From: Corallococcus macrosporus DSM 14697
GTDB lineage: Bacteria; Myxococcota; Myxococcia; Myxococcales; Myxococcaceae
Assembly (NCBI RefSeq): GCF_002305895.1
Contig: NZ_CP022203.1
Location: 970,501 to 1,034,500, forward strand
DNA length: 64,000 nucleotides
Reading direction: 5' to 3'
Numbering within the stretch: the first letter of the stretch is position 1; every line of letters begins with the position of its first letter. The notes below the pieces were generated by a model. That model made no database searches. It worked only from the letters and a program-made list of their open reading frames with translations, and was not told the DNA's origin. Position numbers and translations under genes: made by a program. Positions 55,341 through 62,876 of the stretch are shown in pieces.

Positions 55341-55372
55341 GTCCGTCCTCCGGTTCTTCGCGGAGGGCGGAC
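55341..55372 (+). terminator. Terminator hairpin after the Gln-rich lipoprotein
   Basis: The 12-bp arms GTCCGTCCTCCG (55341-55352) and CGGAGGGCGGAC (55361-55372) match at 11 positions, counting one G-T pair, with an 8-base loop. It lies 12 bases after the stop. There is no strong T-run. Confidence 0.5.
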
Positions 55373-55470
55373 GTGCAGGGCCCTTCGCGGCGGTGCTCCG
55401 TCGCGCAGACCGCATTCACGTCATCGAGCGGTTGAGCCGGTGCGCAGGTCGTGCTCTAGGCATCCGCATC

Positions 55471-56163
55471 ATGCGCACGGAGAAATGGCTCCCCCTCATC
55501 GGTCTGCTACTCGTCATTCCCCTTCGCCCCGTGGAGGCCCGGCCCGTCCGCGCGGAGGCCCAGCTCTGGTACACGGTGACGGCGCAAGGCGGCGTCGGAG
55601 ACCACTTCCTCTACTATCTGGAAGCCCAGCCGCGCTTCGGTAAGGACGACGCCCGCGCCATCCTCCGCGCGGCCGGAGGCGTGCGGGTGGGGCAGGACAC
55701 GTCGCTGTGGCTGGGGCAGGGCTGGATTCCGCTGTGGGTCTGGGATGGAGACCCGGCCCTGCGTCAGGGCGAGAGCCGGCTCTACCAGCAGCTCCTCTAC
55801 ACGCCGAAGTTCGGCCAGGTGCAGGGGCAGCTCCGCGCGCGCCTGGAGCAGCGCTTCCTGCCCGGGACGACGGAGGTCTCGCACCGGGCGCGCGTCCTGC
55901 TCCGCGGTGCGCACCCGGTGGCCGCCGAGGGCCGGCTGTCGCTGATTGTCTGGGACGAGGTCTTCTACCACCTCAACTCGGTGGCGGGCGGCCCCAGCGC
56001 CGGCTTCGACATGAACCGCATCTTCGTGGGCGCGGGCTGGAAGTTCGGAGACCACTCCTCCATCGAGGTGGGCTACCTCAACGTCTTCACGCGCAGGCCC
56101 TCCGCGGAGACTGATCAGCTCATCCACACCCTCTCCGTCTCCATGCCCTTCAATTACATGTGA
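55471..56163 (+). CDS. DUF2490-type outer-membrane protein
   Basis: The product is 230 residues from the ATG at 55471. A signal peptide (MRTEKWLPLIGLLLVIPLRPVEA) precedes amphipathic strands: EAQLWYTVTAQGGVGDHFLYY, RFGKDDARAILRAAGGVRV, QVQGQLRARLEQRFLPGTTE and GAGWKFGDHSSIEVGYLN. The start W-x-x-x-x-x...F...R and the internal RLEQRF-x-x-x...RAR are DUF2490 features, a small beta-barrel family of unknown function. The last residues FNYM lack the standard terminal Phe. Confidence 0.7.
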   Translation: MRTEKWLPLIGLLLVIPLRPVEARPVRAEAQLWYTVTAQGGVGDHFLYYLEAQPRFGKDDARAILRAAGGVRVGQDTSLWLGQGWIPLWVWDGDPALRQGESRLYQQLLYTPKFGQVQGQLRARLEQRFLPGTTEVSHRARVLLRGAHPVAAEGRLSLIVWDEVFYHLNSVAGGPSAGFDMNRIFVGAGWKFGDHSSIEVGYLNVFTRRPSAETDQLIHTLSVSMPFNYM

Positions 56164-56291
56164 CAGCGTGTGTTACAGGGCCCCGAGTCATGTAACGGAT
56201 TGCGCTACACGGGCCGGGGCCCGGTTGATATGGTTGTCTGTTTATTGGAAATGCGCTGACATGCGCGACCTCTTCCCCCATGGAGGTGCAC

Positions 56292-56900
56292 GTGAAGTCG
56301 CGTTTCGTCGTGATGATTGCCGGGTTGTCGCTGGGCCTGTTCTCCGCCTGCGGACCCGTGGAGCCAGAGTCGGAGCCGGTGGACGTCGGGCAGGTAGAGG
56401 CCGGGGTTGACCGCTATCTGTGTGGCGACGGCTTCTGTGACACCCTCAACGGGGAGAACAGCGACAACTGTTCGTGGGACTGCGGTCACGTGCTCACGTG
56501 GTGTGGGGACGGCGTGTGCAACGGCCTGGAGACGCGTCGCTCCTGCCCCGAGGACTGCGGCGTCATCCTCACCTACTGCGGTGATGGCCTCTGCAACGGC
56601 AATGAGACGGCCAACACCTGCCCCCAGGACTGTGGCGTCCTGACCTGGTGCGGCGACGGCGTCTGCAACGGCTCGGAGACGACCGCGACCTGCTCGGAGG
56701 ATTGCGGCTCCTCCTGCGGCGATGGCGTCTGCAACGGCCTGGAGACGCCGCGGAGCTGCCGTGCGGACTGCGGCCTCATCGTCTCCTACTGCGGCGACGG
56801 CCTCTGTGGCCCGGGCGAGGACATGCTGAACTGCGCCATCGACTGCTGCACCGGGCCGCGCTGCCTGGAGCCGCACCCGGACCCGACCCCCTGGCCGTAG
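56292..56900 (+). CDS. CGDGxC-repeat lipoprotein
   Basis: The product is about 202 residues from the GTG at 56292, which has GGAGGT six bases upstream; the in-frame ATG at 56280 overlaps that site and is less likely. The signal MKSRFVVMIAGLSLGLFSAC gives a lipobox Cys at residue 20. Six tandem modules of about 24 residues follow, each CGDG-x-C-N-G-x-E-x-x-x-x-C-x-x-D-C-G. The repeated Asp/Asn and Cys pattern suggests disulfide-bonded, possibly calcium-binding modules at the cell surface. Myxobacterial surface and secreted proteins often carry such modules at their ends; here they make up the whole protein. Confidence 0.75.
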   Translation: MKSRFVVMIAGLSLGLFSACGPVEPESEPVDVGQVEAGVDRYLCGDGFCDTLNGENSDNCSWDCGHVLTWCGDGVCNGLETRRSCPEDCGVILTYCGDGLCNGNETANTCPQDCGVLTWCGDGVCNGSETTATCSEDCGSSCGDGVCNGLETPRSCRADCGLIVSYCGDGLCGPGEDMLNCAIDCCTGPRCLEPHPDPTPWP

Positions 56901-57061
56901 GTCGTTGACCGTCCACCACGCCCGGCGGGCGCGCGGACTGCGGCCCCAGCTGCACGGGCCCCACGTGCCCGCAGGTGCCGCGGGGCCCGTGAGGCGAACG
57001 TGTCTGGCAGGGGCCGTACCCGGCGGCGGCGCGGGTCGACGTGGAAGGTGCGCTGGGATGG

Positions 57062-57958
57062 TCAGGTCAGCATCCGGCGCAGGCGCTTGGGAATCTCCTC
57101 CGTGCGCCAGCGCTGGACCTCGCGGGCAATCTCCGCCGCGCGTCGGGTGCGCTCCTCCCGGACCAGGGGGAGCAGCGCCCGGGCGGACTTGCGCTCGCGC
57201 GGCGCGGACTCCGCCGCCAGCCGCTCGAACAGCTCCAGGCGCACGTCGGCGTCGTGCAGCTCCCCCAGGCCGTCCTGGAGCGGGACGAGCACCTCCAGCA
57301 GCGCGTCCAGGGTGCGGCGGAAGGCCGGCTGGAAGATCTCCAGCTCGTAGCGCAGCCGCTTCAGCTCCTTGCGCAGCTCGTGGGCGGACGCCGCGTCGGC
57401 CGCGTCCACATAGGTGTCGATTCGCTTCTGCACGCGCTTGAGGCGCTGGCGCAGCCCGTCCCGGACGCGGCGGCCGGCGAAGCGGTGCGGGTCGTTCAGC
57501 CCGTCCAGCTTGCGCAACAGCCGGGGCACCGTCTTGTCCACCCAGCGCTCCAGCTCCGCGTGCAGGCGCGACTCGTGCTCCTCCAGCTCGGCCAGCCGCT
57601 TCTTGCGCAGCGTCTGGATGCCGGCGCGCACCTGGGGCTTCTTGCTCGCCTCCTTGGCCACGCCCTCCAGCCACGCGGACTGGACGTGCACGTCCCGCAC
57701 CTCTCCCAGCGCGTCCTGGATGCGCTTCACGCCGCGCTCCAGCTTCTTCATGCCGCCCAGGGAGCGGAACACCTTGAGGGCGGCGCGAAGCCGCCGGGTG
57801 GCCACGCGCATGTCATGGACGGACTCGTCGTCCACGGCGTCCTGGAAGCCGGCCTCCGGCTTGCGGACGTCCGCGAGCCGGCCCGCGAGGATGCGGCGCG
57901 CGGCGTCTCCCAACTGGCTGTCGGGGCCGAGCCCCCGGATGGGCGTGGGGTGAGCCAT
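57062..57958 (-). CDS. CHAD-domain protein
   Basis: The product has 298 residues. The CHAD family motif is clear: ESVHDMRVATRRLRAALKVFRS near residue 45, then RGVKRIQDALGEVRDVHVQ and AHELRKELKRLRYELEIFQP. Rows of Arg/Lys and His on helices form the polyphosphate-binding groove known for the family. The gene starts directly after the stop of the pyrophosphatase gene with no spacer, so the two are co-translated. A role in polyphosphate storage or sensing is likely. No signal peptide. Confidence 0.85.
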   Translation of the reverse strand: MAHPTPIRGLGPDSQLGDAARRILAGRLADVRKPEAGFQDAVDDESVHDMRVATRRLRAALKVFRSLGGMKKLERGVKRIQDALGEVRDVHVQSAWLEGVAKEASKKPQVRAGIQTLRKKRLAELEEHESRLHAELERWVDKTVPRLLRKLDGLNDPHRFAGRRVRDGLRQRLKRVQKRIDTYVDAADAASAHELRKELKRLRYELEIFQPAFRRTLDALLEVLVPLQDGLGELHDADVRLELFERLAAESAPRERKSARALLPLVREERTRRAAEIAREVQRWRTEEIPKRLRRMLT

Positions 57959-58489
57959 CTAATCCTCCGTGCGTGCGTGTTGGCGGAGCATCCGTTCGGC
58001 GCCCTCCGGCCCCTCCCAGCCCAGGATGCGCGCGCCCTTGTCCTCGAAGCGGACCGCGGCGAGGAAGAAGTGCTCCAGCTCCTCTCGCTCGCGCCGCGGA
58101 AGCTGCTGGTAGTCCGTCAGGTGTCCGGCGCGGGACGGCGTCACGGGGACGGCGAGGATGCGGTCGTTGCGCTCGCGCCCGCCGTCCCCCGCGTTCTGCT
58201 CCACCTGGAGCACGCCGAGCGCGCGGCAGGGCAGCACCACGCCAGGAAAGCTCGCGTCGTCCCAGTACACCATGGCGTCCAGCGGGTCCCCATCCGGTCC
58301 CTGGGTGGAGGGGATGAAGCCCCAGTCGAAGGGGTAGCTCAGGCCGCGTGGGAGCGGCCGTGAGAGGCTGAAGGCCTTGAGCGCCGTGTCGTACTTGAGC
58401 TTCAGCGTGGAGCCTCGGGGAGACTCGACGATGACGTGAAAGGCGCCTGCTTCGCCGCGCAGGGGCAACCGGGTGAGGTCCGTCACCAT
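57959..58489 (-). CDS. ppa: Inorganic pyrophosphatase (family I)
   Basis: The product is 176 residues from the ATG at 58489; an upstream in-frame TTG at 58498 is less likely. The signature DGDPLDAMVYWDD carries the three Asp residues of the metal site. The preceding LSYPFDWGFIPSTQG and the following CRALGVLQVEQNAGDGGRERNDRILAVPV match family I enzymes, which hydrolyse pyrophosphate with Mg ions. It is somewhat divergent (AMVY instead of the usual VLVL). It forms a two-gene unit with the CHAD protein, linking pyrophosphate and polyphosphate handling. Confidence 0.8.
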   Translation of the reverse strand: MVTDLTRLPLRGEAGAFHVIVESPRGSTLKLKYDTALKAFSLSRPLPRGLSYPFDWGFIPSTQGPDGDPLDAMVYWDDASFPGVVLPCRALGVLQVEQNAGDGGRERNDRILAVPVTPSRAGHLTDYQQLPRREREELEHFFLAAVRFEDKGARILGWEGPEGAERMLRQHARTED

Positions 58490-58577
58490 AGGCGACAAAG
58501 GTTGCGCCGGACGTGTCCTCCGGCAAGCGTGGCCGGGAGGAATCTTCGCCTCTTCAACCTTCGGCGGCGTGGCGGCC

Positions 58578-60023
58578 TCAGGAGCTGCAGCTCACCGCCA
58601 GGTGCCGGCCCCAGACGGGCGGCGCGGCGGCGTAGGGCTCCGCGTCGGGGTGCTCGGCGAACGGGTCCGCCAGCACGCCGAGCAGCCGGTCCACGAGCGA
58701 GAAGTCCCCGGCCTCCGCGCGGGAGATGGCCTCCTGCGCCACCCAGTTGCGCAGCACGTACTTGGGGTTCACCCGCGCCATGCGCGCGTGGCGCTCGGCG
58801 TCCACGCTGCCCTCGGCGTCCAGCCGCGCCCGGTAGCGCCCGGCCCAGGCGTCGAAGCCCTCGGGGGCGGGGAACATGTCACGCACCGGACGGACGTCCG
58901 AGCCCAGCGCGCGGAAGAAGCGCGTGTAGTCCACGCGCGCTTCGGCCAGGCGGGTGAACAAGTCACCCACCAGCTCCCGGTCCTCGTCGCGCGCCTCCCG
59001 CAGGCCCAGCTTCGCGCGCATCCGGTCCATGAAGTGCGCGTTGAAGGTGGGCTGGTAGGTGGCCAGCGCCGCGCGGGCCTCGTCCTCCGAGATGAGCGTG
59101 AGCAGCGCCTCGCCCAGGCACGCGAGGTTCCACAGGCCGATGCGCGGCTGCTGGTCGAACGCGTAGCGGCCCCGGTCGTCGGAGTGGTTGCAGATGAAGC
59201 CCGGCTCGAAGTCATCCAGGAAGCCGAAGGGGCCGTAGTCCAGCGTGAGGCCCAGGATGGACATGTTGTCCGTGTTCATCACCCCGTGCGCGAAGCCCAC
59301 CGCCTGCCACTGCGCGATGAGCCGCGCCGTGCGCTCCACCACCTCCGTGTAGAAGCGCGCGTGGCGGCCCTCCTGGCCCGCCAGGTGCGGGAAGTGCTCC
59401 GCGATGACGTGGTCCGCCAGCGTGGCCACGTGCTCCGGCTGCTCGGTGTAGTGGAAGTACTCGAAGGTGCCGAAGCGCACGTGCGAGGGCGCCAGGCGCA
59501 CCAGCATCGCGCCCGTCTCCACCGCCTCGCGGTACACCGGCGCCTGGCTGCCGAGGATGCCCAGGCCCCGCGTGGTGGGGATGCCCAGGCCGTGCATGGC
59601 CTCGCCGCACAGGTACTCGCGGACGGTGGAGCGCAGCACCGCGCGCCCGTCCCCTCCACGCGAGAAGGGCGTGGGGCCGCCGCCCTTGAGGTGCAGGTCC
59701 CACTTCGCTCCGGCGGCGTCGCGGACCTCGCCCAGCAGCAGGGCGCGCCCGTCGCCCAGGCGGGGCACGTACACGCCGAACTGGTGCCCCGCGTACACCA
59801 TGGCGAAGGGCTCCATCCCCGGCAGGGGCTCTGCGCCGCCCATGGCCGCGACGAACTCCGGCCGCGCCGCTTCCTCGGGCGTCAGGTCCAGGAGCTTCAG
59901 GGCGGCGGGATTGACGCTCACCAGCCTCGCGTCCGGGAAGGGGCTGGGGTGGACGCGCGCGCCGAACCCGGCGGGCAGGCGGGCGTAGGTGTTGTCGAAG
60001 CGGAGCTGTTCGAGCGTGGCCAT
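58578..60023 (-). CDS. selO: Protein adenylyltransferase SelO (YdiU)
   Basis: The product is 481 residues from the ATG at 60023 (MATLEQLRFDNTYARLP). The pseudokinase-fold motifs are intact: YAGHQFGVYVPRLGDGRALLLGE, WDLHLKGGGPTPFSRGGDGRAV, GLGILGSQAPVYRE, FAHGVMNTDNMSILGLTLDYG (metal-binding Asn/Asp) and PFGFLDDF. SelO transfers AMP to proteins and is tied to redox stress. The C-terminus CSS keeps the conserved Cys479 that is selenocysteine in animals. Full length. Upstream on the same strand are GST and SDR genes. Confidence 0.9.
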   Translation of the reverse strand: MATLEQLRFDNTYARLPAGFGARVHPSPFPDARLVSVNPAALKLLDLTPEEAARPEFVAAMGGAEPLPGMEPFAMVYAGHQFGVYVPRLGDGRALLLGEVRDAAGAKWDLHLKGGGPTPFSRGGDGRAVLRSTVREYLCGEAMHGLGIPTTRGLGILGSQAPVYREAVETGAMLVRLAPSHVRFGTFEYFHYTEQPEHVATLADHVIAEHFPHLAGQEGRHARFYTEVVERTARLIAQWQAVGFAHGVMNTDNMSILGLTLDYGPFGFLDDFEPGFICNHSDDRGRYAFDQQPRIGLWNLACLGEALLTLISEDEARAALATYQPTFNAHFMDRMRAKLGLREARDEDRELVGDLFTRLAEARVDYTRFFRALGSDVRPVRDMFPAPEGFDAWAGRYRARLDAEGSVDAERHARMARVNPKYVLRNWVAQEAISRAEAGDFSLVDRLLGVLADPFAEHPDAEPYAAAPPVWGRHLAVSCSS

Positions 60024-60091
60024 GTCGGGGAAGAACACGCGGGGGCGCGGCGGCCATCCAGCCACCGCGCCCCCTGGGAAGCGGCGTGGGA

Positions 60092-60721
60092 CTACTTGTC
60101 GAGCTGGGGGACCTTCATGCCGCGCTCCACGGCGGGCCGGCTGCCCACGCGGTGGAGCCACTGCACGACGTTGCTGGAGCCGTGGAACAGCTCGGGGAAG
60201 TACGCGCGCGTGCCCGCCACCCACGGGTACAGGGCGATGTCCGCGATGGAGTAGCGGCCGGCGACGTAGTCGCCCGTGCCCAGCTTGCCGTCGAGCACGC
60301 CGACGAGCCGCCGGGACTCGGCGTGGTAGCGCTCGATGCCGTAGGGGACCTTCTTGGGGGCGAAGCGGGCGAAGTGGTTGAGCTGGCCGAACATGGGGCC
60401 CACGCCGCCCATCTGGAACATCACCCACTGGAGGACCTCCGACCGGCCGCGCGCGTTGGAGGGCAGGAGCTGGCCCGTCTTCTCCGCCAGGTAGATGAGG
60501 ATGGCGCCGGACTCGATGACGGTGAGCGGGCGGTGGTCCTGCGTCGCGTGGTCGACGATGGCCGGAATCTTGTTGTTGGGGTTGATGGCCAGGAACTCGG
60601 GCTTGAACTGGTCGCCCTTGGTGATGTCCACCACGTGCGTCTTGTACTGGAGGCCCAGCTCCTCCAGGGCGATGGACACCTTCTGCCCATTGGGCGTCGC
60701 GAACGTGTACAGGTCAATCAT
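60092..60721 (-). CDS. Glutathione S-transferase family protein (YfcG/Ure2p-like)
   Basis: The product has 209 residues. The N-terminal thioredoxin-like domain has MIDLYTFATPNGQKVSIALEEL (TPNG as in YfcG), FLAINPNNKIPAIVDH and the glutathione-site ESGAILIYLAEKTG. The C-terminal helical domain follows (VLQWVMFQMGGVGPMFGQLNH, YSIADIALYPWV). YfcG-type enzymes act as disulfide-bond reductases. The start overlaps the end of the SDR gene by four bases (ATGA), so the two are co-translated; selO follows 68 bases later. Confidence 0.85.
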   Translation of the reverse strand: MIDLYTFATPNGQKVSIALEELGLQYKTHVVDITKGDQFKPEFLAINPNNKIPAIVDHATQDHRPLTVIESGAILIYLAEKTGQLLPSNARGRSEVLQWVMFQMGGVGPMFGQLNHFARFAPKKVPYGIERYHAESRRLVGVLDGKLGTGDYVAGRYSIADIALYPWVAGTRAYFPELFHGSSNVVQWLHRVGSRPAVERGMKVPQLDK

Positions 60722-61560
60722 GCCTTCACTCCCGTGAGCTGCGCGCTCACCTGCCAGAGCCGCTCCGCGTCCGCGTCATTCCGCGCTGCGGACGACGGCT
60801 TCCTCGGACGGCATTTGTAGAAGTACTGCCCGGACACTGACTCCACTTCGGGCGACGACGCCAGGTACACGGACGTCCGCGCTCCCTTCTCCGCCGATAT
60901 CATGAACGCCGCGCCCAGCTTGACGATGTGGCGGAAGAACCCCTGCGTGTTGTGACCGAAGCCGGTGCGCACCACGCCGGGGTGCAGGGCGTTGGCCGTC
61001 ACCCGCGTGCCCTCCAGCCGCTTCGCCAGCGCGCGGGTGAACAGGATGTTGGCCAGCTTCGACGTGCCGTACACGCGGAAGCCGATGAAGCTCCGCTCGC
61101 TCTGCAGGTCGTCGAAGTCGAGCTTGCCGGCGGCGTGGGCATCGGACGACACGTTGATGATGCGCGCCGGGCCGGTGGCCTTCATCACGTCCAGCAGCAG
61201 GTTCGTCAGGAGGAAGGGCGCGAAGTGGTTGGTGGCCATGGTGGCCTCCAGCCCGTCCTCCGTCACCTGCCGCCGGTCGATGATGAGCCCCGCGTTGTTC
61301 AGCAGCACGTCCAGCCGCGAGTAGCGCTCACGGAAGGTCTGCGCCAGCGCCCTCACGGACTTCAGGGAGGTGAGGTCGGCGCGGAGCCAGTCCACCTGGG
61401 CGTCCGGGGCGGCCTGCTTCACGGCGGCGACGGCGGCCTCGGTGCGGCCCGCGTCCCGGCCCACCAGCACCACCGTGGCGCCCAGGCGCGCGAGCGCCTT
61501 GGCGGCCTCCAGGCCGATGCCGCCGGTGGCCCCGGTGATGAGGCACACCTTCCCGTCCAT
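60718..61560 (-). CDS. Short-chain dehydrogenase (retinol-dehydrogenase-like)
   Basis: The product is about 280 residues from the ATG at 61560 (MDGKVCLITGATGGIGLEAA). An in-frame TTG at 61578 lies inside the T-run of the dps terminator and is less likely. SDR motifs: TGATGGIG, VLVGRD (NADP-type Arg), LLNNAGLI, NVSSDAH and YGTSKLANILFTRALA. The long C-terminal region with SGQYFYKCRPRKPS resembles the WW-oxidoreductase/retinol-dehydrogenase-like group. The substrate is unknown. It overlaps the GST gene by four bases. Confidence 0.8.
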   Translation of the reverse strand: MDGKVCLITGATGGIGLEAAKALARLGATVVLVGRDAGRTEAAVAAVKQAAPDAQVDWLRADLTSLKSVRALAQTFRERYSRLDVLLNNAGLIIDRRQVTEDGLEATMATNHFAPFLLTNLLLDVMKATGPARIINVSSDAHAAGKLDFDDLQSERSFIGFRVYGTSKLANILFTRALAKRLEGTRVTANALHPGVVRTGFGHNTQGFFRHIVKLGAAFMISAEKGARTSVYLASSPEVESVSGQYFYKCRPRKPSSAARNDADAERLWQVSAQLTGVKA

Positions 61561-61576
61561 GCGCGTCTGTGAAGTC

Positions 61577-61609
61577 AAAAAGGCGTCCTCCAGCTCGAGA
61601 GGACGCCTT
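61577..61609 (-). terminator. Rho-independent terminator of the dps-like gene
   Basis: On the minus strand AAGGCGTCCTC (61609-61599), an 8-base loop and GAGGACGCCTT (61590-61580) form an 11-bp perfect stem ending in a run of five T. It lies about 75 bases after the dps stop and about 20 bases before the SDR start. Confidence 0.75.
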
Positions 61610-61683
61610 CTATACGCTGGTGCCCGCCCGCGCGCTCGCTCTTGCGCACGCGCGCGGGGGCCTTCCGGTGGTCAACGCTCCAT

Positions 61684-62238
61684 TCAGGCGTTGGAGGGGC
61701 TGCGGGCGGCGTCCTGGGCCCGGATGTCCCCCCCGCCGCGGCGGACCCCCGCGCGGGGCTCGCCGTGCAGGTGGCTCTCCAGGAACCACAGGTCCAGCTC
61801 GACCTCGCCCAGCGTCTGGGTGAGGAGGTCGGAGGTGACGGGGTCATTCAGCTCGTCGGAGCGGTGGATGCCGCTGCGGATGCTGGCCGCGTAGCGCGCG
61901 AAGCGCTCCACCAGGGCCTTGAGGTGGTCGTCGCCGTCCACGGCCTTCAGGTCGTATTCGGGCAGCTCGCTGTTCTTGGCCGCCAGCCGGATGGTGCCCT
62001 CGGCGTAGCCGCCCAGCGTGCCCGCGCGCTCGGCGAACTCGTCAGCCTGCTTGCGGACGTGCTTGGCCAGGTCGTCGAACAGCTCATGGCGGCTGTAGAA
62101 GTGCCGGCCGCGGATGTTCCAGTGCGCTTGCTTGATTTGCCAATGCAGGTCGATGGAGTCGGCCAACAGGGTGTTGAGCGAGTCGATGAGCTCCTCGCGG
62201 GCCTCGGTGGGGAGATTCACATGGCTTGGAAAGTTCAT
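61684..62238 (-). CDS. dps: Dps/ferritin-like DNA-protection protein
   Basis: The product is 184 residues from the ATG at 62238 (MNFPSHVNLPTEAREELID). A TTG at 62247 has a better-spaced GGAGG site and may be the true start. The ferroxidase pattern of the family is present: DSIDLHWQIKQAHWNIRGRHFYSRHELFDDLAKHV with His and Asp ligands, then KQADEFAERAGTLGGYAEGTI. The last 20 residues (EPRAGVRRGGGDIRAQDAAR) are a basic tail that could help DNA binding. It stores iron and shields DNA under peroxide stress. It has its own terminator. Confidence 0.85.
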   Translation of the reverse strand: MNFPSHVNLPTEAREELIDSLNTLLADSIDLHWQIKQAHWNIRGRHFYSRHELFDDLAKHVRKQADEFAERAGTLGGYAEGTIRLAAKNSELPEYDLKAVDGDDHLKALVERFARYAASIRSGIHRSDELNDPVTSDLLTQTLGEVELDLWFLESHLHGEPRAGVRRGGGDIRAQDAARSPSNA

Positions 62239-62334
62239 GGTGTCCAAGGTGGGGATTCCTCCCGGGAATGCCAGTCCACCCCTGACGCCTGAGGGGCAGG
62301 CGGCCAGCCTCGCGGCCGGTATGATGGGGGGACC

Positions 62335-62826
62335 ATGCTTGCTCTCGACCTCGTGGAACGGCTGCGCCAGGTGTCTCCCAGCGCGGCGAACGCGCTGCTG
62401 ACCGTGGCGGTGAAGAACATCATCCCCCTGTCGGCGGTGATGGGCATCCGGGTGGAGGACGCGTCGGACGCCCGGGCGCAGGCGTCGGTGCCGCTGAAGC
62501 GGCGCACGCGCAACCACGTGAAGAGCGTGTACCTGGGCGTGCAGGTGACGGTGATGGAGCTGACGATGGGCCTGTGGCTCTTCCGCCGCTTTCCGCCGGG
62601 CCGCTACCTGGCGCTGGTGAACGAGCTCCAGGTGTCCTTCCACGCCAAGGCCAAGGGCGGCGTGCGGGCCATCTGCGAGCCGTCTCCCGACGTGTTCAAC
62701 ACCCTGGACGCGGCGCTCCAGCAGAAGGGGGACAAGGCCCGCGAATGGATTCCCGTCCGCCTGGAGGACTTCGAGGGCACCCACATCGCGGATGCCCGCT
62801 TCCTGGCGGTGATGAAGAAAGCCTGA
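62335..62826 (+). CDS. DUF4442 hot-dog-fold protein (thioesterase-like)
   Basis: The product has 163 residues. The hot-dog fold is suggested by IPLSAVMGIRVEDASDARAQA, KRRTRNHVKSVYLGVQVTVME and NELQVSFHAKAKGGVRAIC. The RRTRNHVKSVYLGVQVTVMELTMG helix region corresponds to the N-H-V-x-S-x-x-x-G-A-x-x-x-x-x-E motif of DUF4442/PaaI-like thioesterases. Short length is normal. Divergent from dps with about 100 bases between. Confidence 0.75.
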   Translation: MLALDLVERLRQVSPSAANALLTVAVKNIIPLSAVMGIRVEDASDARAQASVPLKRRTRNHVKSVYLGVQVTVMELTMGLWLFRRFPPGRYLALVNELQVSFHAKAKGGVRAICEPSPDVFNTLDAALQQKGDKAREWIPVRLEDFEGTHIADARFLAVMKKA

Positions 62827-62876
62827 CCGCGGCGGAGTTGTGCGCACCCATCACGGGATGGGTTAATCACAGCCGA

